Origin: Hydrangea macrophylla
Taxonomy: Eukaryota > Streptophyta > Magnoliopsida > Cornales > Hydrangeaceae
NCBI GenBank assembly: GCA_033977485.1
Contig: CM066991.1
Coordinates: forward strand, 51,314,850-51,378,849
Length of the DNA stretch: 64,000 bases
Direction: 5' to 3'
Shown here: positions 9,600 through 19,579 of the stretch, one piece after another
Layout: each line of letters starts with the position of its first letter
Position numbering within the stretch: the first letter of the stretch is position 1
Made by a program: the position numbers and the translations under genes
The notes under the pieces: model-generated
Seen by the model: only the letters and a program-made list of their open reading frames with translations
Database searches by the model: none
Told to the model about the DNA's origin: nothing

Positions 9600-10345
9600 C
9601 ATTCTTCAAGAGTCATCTAATCGTCTAGGATGCGCTACGCGCCTTATACCTTGGTGTCAAATTAGAAACCACGCTTTCCGAAAGATTGAGGTGCACTTCG
9701 TGCCTTATAATCGGGTGTCTTCCAAGAATCATCTGATCGACTGAGATGCGCTACGCGCCTTATACTCCGGTGTCAAATCAGGAACCACGCTGAAAGACTG
9801 AGATGCGCTACGCGCCTTATACTCCGGTGTCGAATCAGGAACCACGCTGAAAGACTGAGATGCGCTACGCGCCTTATACTCCGATGTCAAATCAGGAACC
9901 ACGCTGAAAGACTGAGATGCGCTACGCGCCTTATACTCCGGTGTCGAATCAGGAAACACGCTGAAAGACTGAGATGCGCTACGCGCCTTATACCCCGGTG
10001 TCTTTCAAAAATCATCTGATCGACTGAGATGCACTATGCGCCTTATACTCCGGTGTCAAATCAGGAACCACGCTGAAAGACTGAGATGCGCTACGCGCCT
10101 TATACTCCGGTGTCGAATCAGGAACCACGTTGAAAGACTGAGATGCGCTACGCGCCTTATACCCCGGTGTCTTTCAAAAATCATCTGATCGACTGAGATG
10201 CGCTACGCGCCTTATACTCCGGTGTTAAATCAGGAACCATGCTGAAAGACTGAGATGCGCTACGCGCCTTATACCCCGGTGTCTTTCAAAAATCATCTGA
10301 TCGACTGAGATGCGCTACGCGCCTTATACTCCATTGTCTTCCGAG
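9600..10345 (-). repeat. 57-bp minisatellite in E2 non-coding region
   Basis: About twelve units contain GATGCGCTACGCGCCTTATA. A common 57-bp form (with AATCAGGAACCACGCTGAAA) alternates with a variant carrying CTTTCAAAAATCATCTGATC. Because 57 is a multiple of three, a minus-strand frame stays open across units (9729-9959, a 19-residue repeat with EYKARSASQS). It lacks a known domain and is most likely a by-product of the period, though it is on the gag strand. Confidence 0.9.
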
Positions 10346-10364
10346 GATCACTAACACGAATGAT

Positions 10365-10720
10365 ACTGCTACTGAGGATTATTAATACAGGTTTGCCATT
10401 GAGGACTAACATCAATAATGCTACCATGAAAGGTTGCCATTGAGGACTAACACCCATGGTGCTGCCATTGAGGACTAATGCAAGGTTGCCATTGAGGACT
10501 AACACCCATAATGCTGCCATTGAGGACTAACGCAAGGTTGCCATTGAGGACTAACACCCATAATGCTGCCATTGAGGACTAACGCAAGGTTGCCATTGAG
10601 GACTAACACCCATAATGCTGCCATTGAGGACTAATGCAAGGTTGCCATTGAGGACTAACACCCATAATGCTGCCATTGAGGACTAACGCTTAGAGAAGCT
10701 GCCATTGAGGACTAAAGCTT
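10365..10720 (-). repeat. 52-bp dimeric tandem repeat in E2
   Basis: About seven units of two half-repeats each carry GCCATTGAGGACTAA. Halves alternate between GGTTGCCATT and GCTGCCATT starts. The repeats are very uniform, which suggests recent expansion or slippage. No coding potential is recognised. Confidence 0.88.
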
Positions 10721-10755
10721 AGAAAAGAACTAAACAACATGGTAAGATATTGGTC

Positions 10756-10895
10756 AATAGCCACTCAGAGGCTTACAAGCAAGAATGATGGTCAACAGCC
10801 TTTCAAGGACTTATGTTGCAAAAGCGACAATCAACAGCCCTTCTGGGGACTTATGTTGCAAAACCAGAGATCAATGGCCTCGTAAGGACTTATGT
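10756..10895 (-). repeat. CAACA...TGTTG hairpin motifs in E2 (three good copies, one decayed)
   Basis: Copies at 10793-10818, 10832-10858 and 10872-10898 have an outer stem CAACA/TGTTG (the last with wobble pairs) and an inner 3-bp stem whose third pair varies: CCT/AGG, CCC/GGG, CCT/AGG. A decayed copy starts at 10755. Two copies with CCA/TGG are in E12 (62530-62602). Confidence 0.7.
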
Positions 10896-11830
10896 TGCAA
10901 AAGCAGAGATCACACGAGAGTCATTCGGACTCAAATAAATTCAATTTCGTCAAATTCAAAGTCATTTTGACTCAAATCAAGTTCGAATTCCACTTATTAG
11001 GAGTCAATCAGACTTCATTCGATTTCATTTTCTAAAATCAGGATTCAAAGAATTTGAACGGAGTTGATATAAGAATGATTTTTTGCATTCGTAGACCTTT
11101 GAAAAAAAACACATCGATTCTGTCAAAAGAGAGAAGTCACCTTTGCCCCTAGTCTTGGACTCTTCTTTATTGCCACTTTATGGTGTGATAGTGTTCGAAA
11201 CCTCTGCTCGTACCGCTCTTGGGATGCTCACGAAGACTTTTCAAATCTTTATTCATCATCTTAAACCCACACATTTGAGACCATTTATTGACTCATCAAA
11301 AGAGGACAAACCTGACAAAGCTATTTACTCAAAATGACTGACACAAACTTTTCATTCATTATGAATCAATGTGCTTTCGTTGTGAGTAACTGTATCATCT
11401 CACCTTTAATTTATTCATCATCTTACAAATGGTAGTACTTTGTTGATAAATCTAAACTTTGAGAACTTCCCCTTTTGAATTAGCGAATTCTTTGCCCATC
11501 TAGAATGTGCTTCAAATTAGTGCTTTAGCTTATAGAATGAAAGGCACTCTATTTCAATCCTTTCAAAATGAACTTGATTACTTGAGAACTTGCTTCTGAC
11601 ATAGAGGGATTTTGGCAAACGAAGTTTGCCCCTAGCTTGAAAGAAACTTAGGGGTTTACTTCTATGATAAAAAGGATTTTTAGCAAAGGAAGTTTGCCCC
11701 TGGTTTGGCGATATATATGTGGCTTCAGGAAGACGTAAGTTTGCCCCTAGTCTGAAGGAATGAAACCAAAGGCGCCAAAGGGTGCTGCTTACAGTTTAGG
11801 GATGGCTATGGACCGAGAACCTTGGGAGGT

Positions 11831-11975
11831 TCGCCTACTTATCCCCGAGCGGGAATCAGGTCCAAAGTAGTTCGGCCAAGGCCTGAAAGAAGGATAGCAT
11901 GAGATGATGGGGTGATGACCGAACCGAGCAGGTTGCCTACGTATCCGTTCAGGAATCAGGTCAAAGCGTAGTTCA
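11831..11975 (-). other. CTACGT hairpin motif, copies 2 and 3 (E2)
   Basis: In copy 2 the outer stem is CTACTT/AAGTAG (11836-11841/11866-11871), a compensatory change from CTACGT/ACGTAG, with TCCC/GGGA inside. Copy 3 pairs 11937-11942 with 11966-11971, one T-G wobble. The pair spaced about 100 bp apart is matched in E12 at 63543-63690. Confidence 0.7.
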
Positions 11976-12563
11976 TCAACTCTGGAGGTCTTGAATGAAT
12001 TAGGCTTCAAGAATTGGTGGGCTTTTCGAGCCATGTTTCCATTTGGGTCTAGGGAGTGCGTGTCACTTGTGGTAGCCCTTATATAGCACGATGAACTATT
12101 TCTTCCTTTATTATTATTTTTTTTATTCCTTTTCTTTTACTTGATGGTTGATTCTTTAACCTTTTCACTAGCCAGTTAATCTTTACAACTCTCATCATGT
12201 TTTATTCATACTCTATCATAATATCAGTTCTTCAAATCTTTATTTTTCAAAGATATCTCTGCATTGTTTTAGGCTCACTTAGGATTTGAGCCTCTCACGA
12301 AAATTTTGAAGCTGCTAAGTCTCTCTTTTTATTTTCAACTTCTTTTCTTTGTTTAGAACAACACAAAGCCTTGAGATAGTTCATGTGCCAATGATCTACT
12401 TTGAAGTGCTCAAGAATTCTCAATCTCATCTATTTTCTGCCTTTTCTTTTCTCTTTCATTTCTTTTCTCTACCTTACTATCTCTTATTCTTTCCATGATT
12501 TTGACTGGCTAGGATTAGGATTTTTGAGATCAACACGTATCTTATTTTTGCTCTAAATTTTGC

Positions 12564-12592
12564 CTAGGCGCCCTTCCGGGTTTTCATCCTAG
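12564..12592 (-). other. nested CTAGG/CCTAG hairpin (E2)
   Basis: The outer stem is CTAGG/CCTAG (12564-12568/12588-12592) and the inner stem CCC/GGG (12571-12573/12578-12580) around TTCC. E12 carries two versions with different but still paired inner stems. Confidence 0.65.
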
Positions 12593-13293
12593 CGAGCTCA
12601 TTCTTCTTTTTTCTTTTTTTTCTTTTTTTTTGTGGAATAAGAAGTTCATTAAAATGTCTGGCTACCATCAAGGACCCAGTTTATGGCTTTAGACTGGTTG
12701 GGCTCATCTTTTAGGCTTGGTATTTGAGAGAAGGGGATGGTGAGCAAGCTTCAAGTTCCAAGTTCATCTTTTCAAGATTGAGCAAGAGCATCTTTAAATT
12801 CTTAAAGTAAAGCTTATCAATTCTCTACTTCTCCATGGTTTTGGCACAAAATTTGCTTTGATCACTTGGGGATCCTTTTCAATGCAAAGATTTATTAACA
12901 AAGTATTTTCCATGATCGTTTGAAAAAGTGACTTTTTCCCTTCTTTTTTTTTTGGCTTAATGATCCATACATTCACGACTTAGCACACTGAATCAAGAAA
13001 AATGAGATTTTTTTTCAACTAGTAGGGAAAGAGGATTACATCACTCGACTCGATAAACTCGACAAAAACTTGCAAACAAACTTGATAGCAGACTGACCAG
13101 AAGACTCGACTGGACTTGTCATTTGACTCCAACCTAACATAACTCGACTTCAGACTGGACTCGACTTGGTTTCAACTAGAGTGTCACAGACGATTTTCAA
13201 TTGACTAGATTTCCAAGAGCATCCTCATTTGCTTTAGCAGTAGCAGTTCCAAACACTATCACTTCACTGTTATCATTTGAACCTCCGGGTTCA

Positions 13294-14676
13294 TCATTCC
13301 CCGACAGCATGTGTCATAATCCCTTTCTTAATCAACCTTCGAATTTCATGCTTCAACCGCATACAATAGTCAGTATCATGACCCAACATATGGTGATAAG
13401 CACAATACTGGTCAATGTCATATCCTTTTGGGATGGGATCAGGCACGAGTTGTGGATCCAACTTTTTCAAGTATCCTTTCTTTACTGCCTGTTCTAATGC
13501 CACAATCAACGGTATCCCGAACTCGGCCGTCTCTCCATGTCGACCCTGATTAGACCTTGACCGATTACCTTTTTGATAATGGCCCTTCTGTTGAGGTGGT
13601 AGTGCCAAAGTGTTAACATTGGATCCTGGTTCCACATATTTGTTTGCCTGATTCTCTCTTTTGATTATCCCTTCATGGATTGCGTCTTCAATTCTTGTCC
13701 CTACATCAAAAACCTCAGCAAAAGTGTTGATTGATTGGAACCTCATCTTCTCTTGGTAAACCGGCTGTAAAATTTTCATTAGCATTCTGATCTGCTCTTT
13801 CTCAGATGGCCTTTGAACCATTTTGGCTGCTTTACCCCTCCATCGACTTAAAAACTCAGCAAATGATTCCTCATATCCCTGCCTGGTGGTCTCCAAATCT
13901 CGGACTGTCACATCTATCTCTTGGTTGTATTCATATTGGGCCACGAACAACTTCACTACTTCTTCCCAGATCCTAGTTCTACTTGGCTCAATCGTGAGGT
14001 ACCATGCCAGGGCAGCTCCTGTCAGAGTTTGTTGAAACAAAATGGCCATCATCGTAGTGCTCAAACCACTTGGTTGGAAAGCCCCAATACACATTCTTAT
14101 GTGGCTGCGAGGATTGCCGGTCCCATCAAATTTATCAAAAACCGGCATCTTGAACCCGGCAGGCAGCGTCTCACGTACTCCGTCATACAACCCTTCCAGC
14201 TCCATCAGATAGGTATCAACTCCTTGGGCCTTGCGCATTACCCTTTCTAATTTCTCTATTTTCTCAGTCAGTTGCTTCTCTTCCTCAATTTTCTCTCTGT
14301 CTCTGTTGGCCCGCAGTGCATCAGTCCATTGTGCCTCCTGATCATCAAACCAATCCCCTTCTCCTCCTCCCAAAGGTGGATCCATAATAGGCGGATTTAT
14401 ATGCGGTGGTCGGCGATTCAGCTCTTCTATCATTCCCATCATGCGGTTCATGTTCTCGGCCTGTTTCCTCATCTGTTCCGCCTGCTGTTCTACTAGTACC
14501 CTCAACCCGGCCATTTCTTCGTTGTTTCTCTCTTCGGCCATGTCAGCGTATCCTCTCCTTACTAGCCTTGCCGTAGGATCCCTAAACCACGCTTGATTTG
14601 CTATTTTTGCTCCTACAGCAAATTTTGAAAATTTTTCTTTAAAAAATTTTATTTTCATTTTATCAAACAAAGGCAT
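13294..14676 (-). CDS. gag: E2 Gag protein, intact
   Basis: This is the one long, unbroken ORF of E2 (460 residues). Residues 51-150 are charged and Gln/Glu/Arg-rich and probably coiled coil. Residues about 175-335 form a retrotransposon Gag capsid domain (MPVFDKFDGTGNPRSH, then AWYLTIEPSRTRIWEE and FAEFLSRWRGKAAKM). A variant zinc knuckle of the CX2HX4HX4C type lies at 425-438 (CAYHHMLGHDTDYC). Gag would assemble particles and bind element RNA in the cytoplasm. No protease follows. The first Met is at 14676; an in-frame Met at residue 46 (14541) is an alternative start, since the first 45 residues are lysine-rich and resemble no domain I know. An intact frame in an element with about 1.7 percent LTR divergence suggests recent selection or recent activity. 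Confidence 0.88.
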   Translation of the reverse strand: MPLFDKMKIKFFKEKFSKFAVGAKIANQAWFRDPTARLVRRGYADMAEERNNEEMAGLRVLVEQQAEQMRKQAENMNRMMGMIEELNRRPPHINPPIMDPPLGGGEGDWFDDQEAQWTDALRANRDREKIEEEKQLTEKIEKLERVMRKAQGVDTYLMELEGLYDGVRETLPAGFKMPVFDKFDGTGNPRSHIRMCIGAFQPSGLSTTMMAILFQQTLTGAALAWYLTIEPSRTRIWEEVVKLFVAQYEYNQEIDVTVRDLETTRQGYEESFAEFLSRWRGKAAKMVQRPSEKEQIRMLMKILQPVYQEKMRFQSINTFAEVFDVGTRIEDAIHEGIIKRENQANKYVEPGSNVNTLALPPQQKGHYQKGNRSRSNQGRHGETAEFGIPLIVALEQAVKKGYLKKLDPQLVPDPIPKGYDIDQYCAYHHMLGHDTDYCMRLKHEIRRLIKKGIMTHAVGE

Positions 14677-15733
14677 TTGAAAACAACTTCCCTTTTATAT
14701 GTCATGTGGATGCATGTGTGCGTGTGTGCCTATTCTATATGCCAAAGAAAAAGAAAATCCTAGTCCTAACACATAAGCACATAAGCACATAAAACCCTTA
14801 CCCATGTCAAGTACGATGATTTCTCCATTCATTGTGACCCTCTTTACCCTTCGATGTCTGGAAATTTTAGGGTTTTCGAAATTCATTTGAAAAAGCATTT
14901 CTGTTGAAATCTTTAGAAAATAATTTTCAAGAATTTTGGATCACGCTTTTCAAAAAGTGATTGGGTTGAAACTCCTGTTTTGAAAAGTGTCTTAGCTGAT
15001 GAATAATCTTAGTTTGGCTCTGAAGTTTTAATCAAAAAAATGAACTGCCAATTTTTTGAAAAAGCGATTGAAAACTTTGGAATAAAGATGGCAAAAATCT
15101 GTTTGCTTTTAAAGATGGATTTAAAATTCTTTGGGCAGAAGGATCACATGATCGGATTATCACCGTACTTTTCATGAATTTGGATACACACAAGGTCAAT
15201 GATGCTTAGCTAAACATGATATAAGAAGTATAATCTTATAATCAGGGTTCGGCATGTTCCCCAAATGTCGTGGAACATGAGGAGAAATTGTAAAAAGGTG
15301 ATTAAAAGATTATACGTCTTTCATCAAGCAAGTATCGTCATCATCTCAAGTAATCCCTTCCGGGCATACAAAACATCCTAGCACATAATCCTAATCACGA
15401 ATTGATTTCCTAATATTGAAAGGTTCTATAGAAACTATTATGCAAAGGCTGGGTTTTGGTTGAATAAGGGACCCTTGACACACATCCGATAGGACGCTTA
15501 ATATACCAAATCATGGTACGAGATCAAGGGTGATCACACAGTCCCATGATGACTTGACCGACCGGGTTGCCCCGAGCCTCCAAGGTCATAGTTCTGTGCA
15601 ATCGACTGGCTGGACATGCAAGTGAAATGCAACAGGCACACAAAGATTAATTAGTTCAATTAAAAGGATATTTTTCAAGACTAATCCTCAAGTGAACCCA
15701 AAATCAGAATTCTGGTCTGCGAAACCAGAGATT
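14677..15733 (-). other. E2 5' leader between PBS and gag
   Basis: This is about 1.05 kb without a convincing gene. The 14695-14898 minus-strand frame (67 residues) has no recognisable domain. The stretch is AT-rich with scattered TTTTGAAAA words. It would be the packaging and translation leader of E2 RNA. Confidence 0.6.
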
Positions 15734-15761
15734 CTGGGTTCGATCCCCAGCATAGTCGCCA
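15734..15761 (-). other. E2 primer binding site, unusually long tRNA match
   Basis: The minus strand starts TGGCGACTATGCTGGGGA three bases after the LTR end. Read on the plus strand, 15734-15761 looks like a complete tRNA T-arm (CTGGG, TTCGATC, CCCAG), acceptor strand and CCA. Further left, CTGGT-CTGCGAA-ACCAG resembles an anticodon arm (15713-15729). I cannot name the tRNA with confidence. Confidence 0.7.
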
Positions 15762-18022
15762 GATTGTGGATATCGCATTTTTTCTACCCACAGCTTTTCA
15801 AAATCAATTTTTAAAAACAAATGAGTCGCCACTTAATTTTTAAAAGGAAAATTAAGAAACCATTTTGAAAGGAAACTGATCGTTTGCGAAACCAAAGATT
15901 AACTAGGTCCGGGGATCATGGAATGAGAGAGGAAGGAGCCCGTCGGACTAAAACACCCTCTCTCATCCTATCTTGCGATAGGCCTCTACTCAACATCCTT
16001 TTAATCAAATTTATTAATCTAAGCATGCCCTCAACTAATATATATATATATATACATATACATCACAAAAGCATGTCCAAAGGGTGTAAAATTGCAATTG
16101 ACAAAATACCATTCAAAAGCCACATAATCCAGGTAGCAAGCGATATGATATGCAATAGAGAACAAGTGAACTTACCCGGGATCCAGCAGCGATAGTAAAC
16201 GTGCAATGCATGCGAACAAAAGAAAATCCTAAAAAGAGTCTCTAATCACGTATACACATAAGGCAAATCTTAACTCTAAGGTGTCGCGCATAAGGTCAAA
16301 AATCAAATAAAATCAAGAAATTTAATAAACTAGAGAGGGATCGAGAAATCGTACCTTAATAGCGCTACAAAACAAAGAGTTAGTCCACATGATATGCAAA
16401 CTACGATGTTAGAAATAACAATCCTAAATTTCTAGCTTACATCTATCTAATGTAATTAAATCCAAAGCAAATAAGTCTTAATTAGAAGTGTCAAACCATA
16501 TGGATGAATATGTACATGGACAAGGATAAACTATGAAATACTCTTAAACTTTGGATTCAAGCTCAACTAATCATTTTTAAAGCATGGTTTAAGCCCTAGG
16601 TCATAGAAAAGTCATTTGGACCATTATTTACAAAGTTGGTCAAATGTGTCATAAAACTCTAAAAATTGCAGAGAGCAGACCAGAACTTAAAAGAAATAAA
16701 AAGCACGTCTCCCATGGTTTGATGTCGGTGATATTTGGACACAAGATGCCTCTGTCAGTCTAGTTTCCAAATAAAAAAGAAAATCAAGGTTTCAACGGTT
16801 AGATCTCCGGGAAAAGGACAAGAACCAGACGTCACTCAGAGATGTACAACTCTCTGTCCAGAGATATTGTTTGATTTTTTAAAAATAGCAAAAAGATGAG
16901 AAACACTTGGATCTTTTTAGGGGATCTTCCTAACACATTAAGGTACCCAGAAAAAATTATCAGAGACCCCAAAAACTCCATTAGACTTCTGATTTATGAA
17001 TTTCAAAATGGACTTGCTGTTCTGAAACTATTCTGAAACTCTGGGCAGATTGTAGTTGACTCACAAAACCCATGATCAAACCCTTCTAAACATAAAACCA
17101 CCTTAAAACAAAAATTACAGTGGTAGAAAATTGTGTTATTGACATTTTCCCGTTGGTTTCACTTGATTTCAACGGTTGGATTTCAAACTAAAAATCTTTG
17201 ATCAAAAACAGTTTGTGAATTCACTGTTTTCATTTGTCAAGTTCAACTTTTATTTGTTAACCCCAACTATTAAACCATGAAGTTGGGTTTAAACCAAACC
17301 ACTTCTCCTACCATTTGATGGTCATTGGAGGCTAGAGACTTTTATATTTGTAGATTTCAAATGAAGTATGAATAGACTTCATGAAATCTCAAGATGATGA
17401 ATCAAAATCATAGGGATGAGTTTAGACCCAAAATACTTTCTCCTACCACTTGATGGTCATTGGAGATGAAGATATGGTTAATACTCATGGGTCTCAAAGG
17501 AATATAGAAGGGATTCCATGAAACATCAAGCTAGAGGACTCAAGTCATAAGCATGGACTTGGATCCATCTATTTATTTATAAAAAGTGATGATCAAACTT
17601 TGACTCCCATGTGAAGTATAAGCTTACATGAGATTCAAAACATCAAACTCAAGAGCTTTCAAAGGAGATATTGAAGATCTCCAAGAATCTCAAAAGAAGA
17701 ACATAAACAAGAAAAATAGAAGAAGGATCAAAGAACTAGGAAGTAAGGACTTCCAAGTTCACTTAAAATACTCTAAAACTTAATCAAGAAAAACTAAATG
17801 ACTTGTAAATTAGAAGCTCAAAAGAAAGAAAACACAACTAAGATTAGAGGGTCACCTCCAAACTATCCTCAAAGTTTCTCTCCTTTGAAGATCTTCCAAA
17901 CTCTTCTTCAAACTCTCCAAACTCTCTTCTTTTCTCTCCAAAAATGTTGGTGTAATGGTAGTCTTTTTTTGTGTTTCCCCTTCTTTTTTTTTTGTCTCCC
18001 CTATTCAATGAAGATACCTCTT

Positions 18023-18030
18023 CTTATATA
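18023..18030 (-). promoter_or_regulatory. TATA box of E2 5' LTR
   Basis: Minus-strand TATATAAG lies about 95 bp downstream of the GC-rich hairpin array and is conserved in both LTRs. Confidence 0.6.
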
Positions 18031-18124
18031 GACAAAAATACCTAGGTAATTTCAGTAAATTCGGAGTAAAAGACAGGTGAAAATCCCTCATTTGGTGGTA
18101 CAATATGTACTTTATGAAATTAGG

Positions 18125-18450
18125 CAGACTGCTGCCCAGCGGGGCAGTCCAGAAACTTTCGCGGCAGTCCGTGAATGCCGCCGCGGCAGTTCATGACTGC
18201 CGTCGCGGCACTACGCGACTGCCGCGCGGCATTCATCAAATGCCGCAGAAATTAATGGATTGCCACGTTTTTGTCAGTCTTACTTTATCAGTTTTTTGTT
18301 CTTATTCGCATACGCATACGTATTGCACTGCAAAATACAGACTTTAAAAGTGAACGGCAGTCAGAAAATGTTGGCGGCACTTGGTGAATGCCGGACCGGC
18401 ACTCCCTGACTGCCGTGCGGCACTTAGTGAGTGCCGCGGAAGTCTGCCGT
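18125..18450 (-). repeat. GCGGCA/TGCCGC hairpin array in E2 5' LTR U3
   Basis: Second copy of the array at 8572-8897. Differences between the copies cluster inside the array (several of the 17 LTR differences, many C-T or G-A), as expected if its CpG and CNG sites are methylated and mutate quickly. Confidence 0.85.
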
Positions 18451-18713
18451 GTGCCGTTTTTAGCTAAGATTCCCTCTTTAGGTCTTCCTTCTTTTCAAAG
18501 CAAATTATTTTTGAAGATCTTTTCCGAAAATTGTGTTTTATATCCGAATTCCCCTAAATACCTGGTATTTTCTCCTTTCTGTGAAATTTTATCGCGTTTT
18601 GGAGACTTTTTGAAGAGCTTGGAATACTTCAAATCTTTCGGTCCTTATCATCATCGGACTTGGAGGTGACACTCTCCTAAATTCGACGTTAGGTCAAAAT
18701 TGGGGTGTCTACA

Positions 18714-19579
18714 AGCACTATTTCACCTGTTAATACTTAACAAAAGAAAAATTAAACAAATAAATAAATAATAAAAGCTAATATATAATACATGTGTATT
18801 TTCTCATTATTTTTTTTAAACATTAGAAACTAAACTATAAGTCAAAGAACGTAATGAAAAGTAAACAAATAGAAACAAAACTATCTAAACAAAGACAAAC
18901 TTAAATGAAAAGAACTGAAAAGAACAAACAGAAAAGAAAAATAACTAACCAGGTGCGGGAAACAGAAGGTAAAGAACAACAAGAAAAAGTGGGAAATCCC
19001 TACCTCGCGCGAACGGACTGTGTGAGCGACTCTCGCTTGAGCGAATCCCTCCGCGAGTTTAAGTAGAAGCTTGTTTTATGTTTTATAAAAGAAAGATTTC
19101 TAAGTCCCCAGATCGCACGAGCGGGCCGCTCAAGCGAACTCCTTGCTCGCGCGAATTCCAGCGCGAGGTGATACTGTGACTATATATCACATAAGGTTTT
19201 AAAAAATTTCACTAAGGCACAAGCTCGCGCGAGCGGGCTGCTTGCGCGAGTTGCCATTTTTCATCTTTTCTTTATTTTTTTTGTATATAAGCTGAAAATA
19301 AGTTTACTCCGACCCCAAAACCTGTTCAGAATGACCAAAACTGACTAAAAAAGACTCAAAAATGACTAAAAATAAGGAAAACGGACGAAATAAAGAATGG
19401 GTTGCCTCCCAAGAAGCGCTATCTTTTACATCTTTAGCTAGACCATTCTAGCTCAAGATTTATGGAGGTTGAAAATCAGACTTTATACCCTTTAGGATAT
19501 CAGGAAGAGCCCGGTGATAAGCAAAAATAACGTCGCTTTGAATTAATTTGACCGACGGTTCTCCCGGATTATGTTCAAA
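18714..19579 (-). other. E3 non-coding region with CGCGAG palindromes
   Basis: No gene is seen. At 19007-19252 there are repeated, partly decayed copies of GCTCGCGCGAGCGGGC and relatives (for example CTTGAGCG, GCACGAGCGGGCCGCT). At 19399-19420 lies a GGTTGCCTCCCAAGAAGCGC segment that, from memory, is common downstream of pol in Athila-type elements. Its position right after protease suggests that pol was deleted. Confidence 0.6.

Larger units (their letters stand above)
10900..13293 (-). other. E2 non-coding region between repeats and gag
   Basis: No gene is seen. Contents are low-complexity T-rich stretches (about 12100-12640), repeated GTTTGCCCCTAG phrases (about 11620-11760), two CTACGT-type hairpins (11831-11875 and 11931-11975), one CTAGG nested hairpin (12564-12592), and CTCGAC repeats near 13040-13180. 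Much of the layout recurs in E12 (62600-63900), so it is a conserved part of the element. Confidence 0.7.
8180..18713 (-). mobile_element. E2: non-autonomous TR-GAG-type LTR retrotransposon
   Basis: On the minus strand it reads 5' LTR (18713-15765), PBS, about 1.1 kb leader, one gag ORF, about 4.1 kb of non-coding repeat-rich DNA, PPT, 3' LTR (9160 leftward). The 3' LTR is interrupted at 8180 by E1. No RT, RNase H or integrase motif is present in any frame of the internal region, so it would depend on pol from a partner. This matches elements called TR-GAG (terminal repeats plus gag; family knowledge). The comparable 981 bp of the LTRs differ at about 17 sites, so E2 is clearly older than E1. 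The right-hand target flank is AGCAC (18714-18718); the left one is outside the window. Confidence 0.88.
15765..18713 (-). repeat. E2 5' LTR, 2949 bp
   Basis: On the minus strand it runs from TGTAGACACC (18713) to a CA end next to the PBS (15765). U3 contains the GC hairpin array (18125-18450) and a TATA box (18030-18023). The transcribed part is AT-rich and includes a GAGTCGCCACTT block and a CGGACTAAAACACCCTC block (about 15825-15960) shared with E12 at 57355-57500. No gene is seen. Confidence 0.9.

Noticed and set aside
9600..10345. regular repeats that superficially resemble a CRISPR array
   Set aside because: Units are contiguous near-identical minisatellite copies without unique spacers, inside a plant LTR retrotransposon.
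12100..12640. candidate pyrimidine-rich regulatory tract
   Set aside because: It is only T-rich low complexity within E2's non-coding region, with no positional or structural support.
15704..15762. possible tRNA gene
   Set aside because: Only the 3' half looks like tRNA, there is no D-arm or 5' acceptor strand, and it sits exactly at the PBS of E2.
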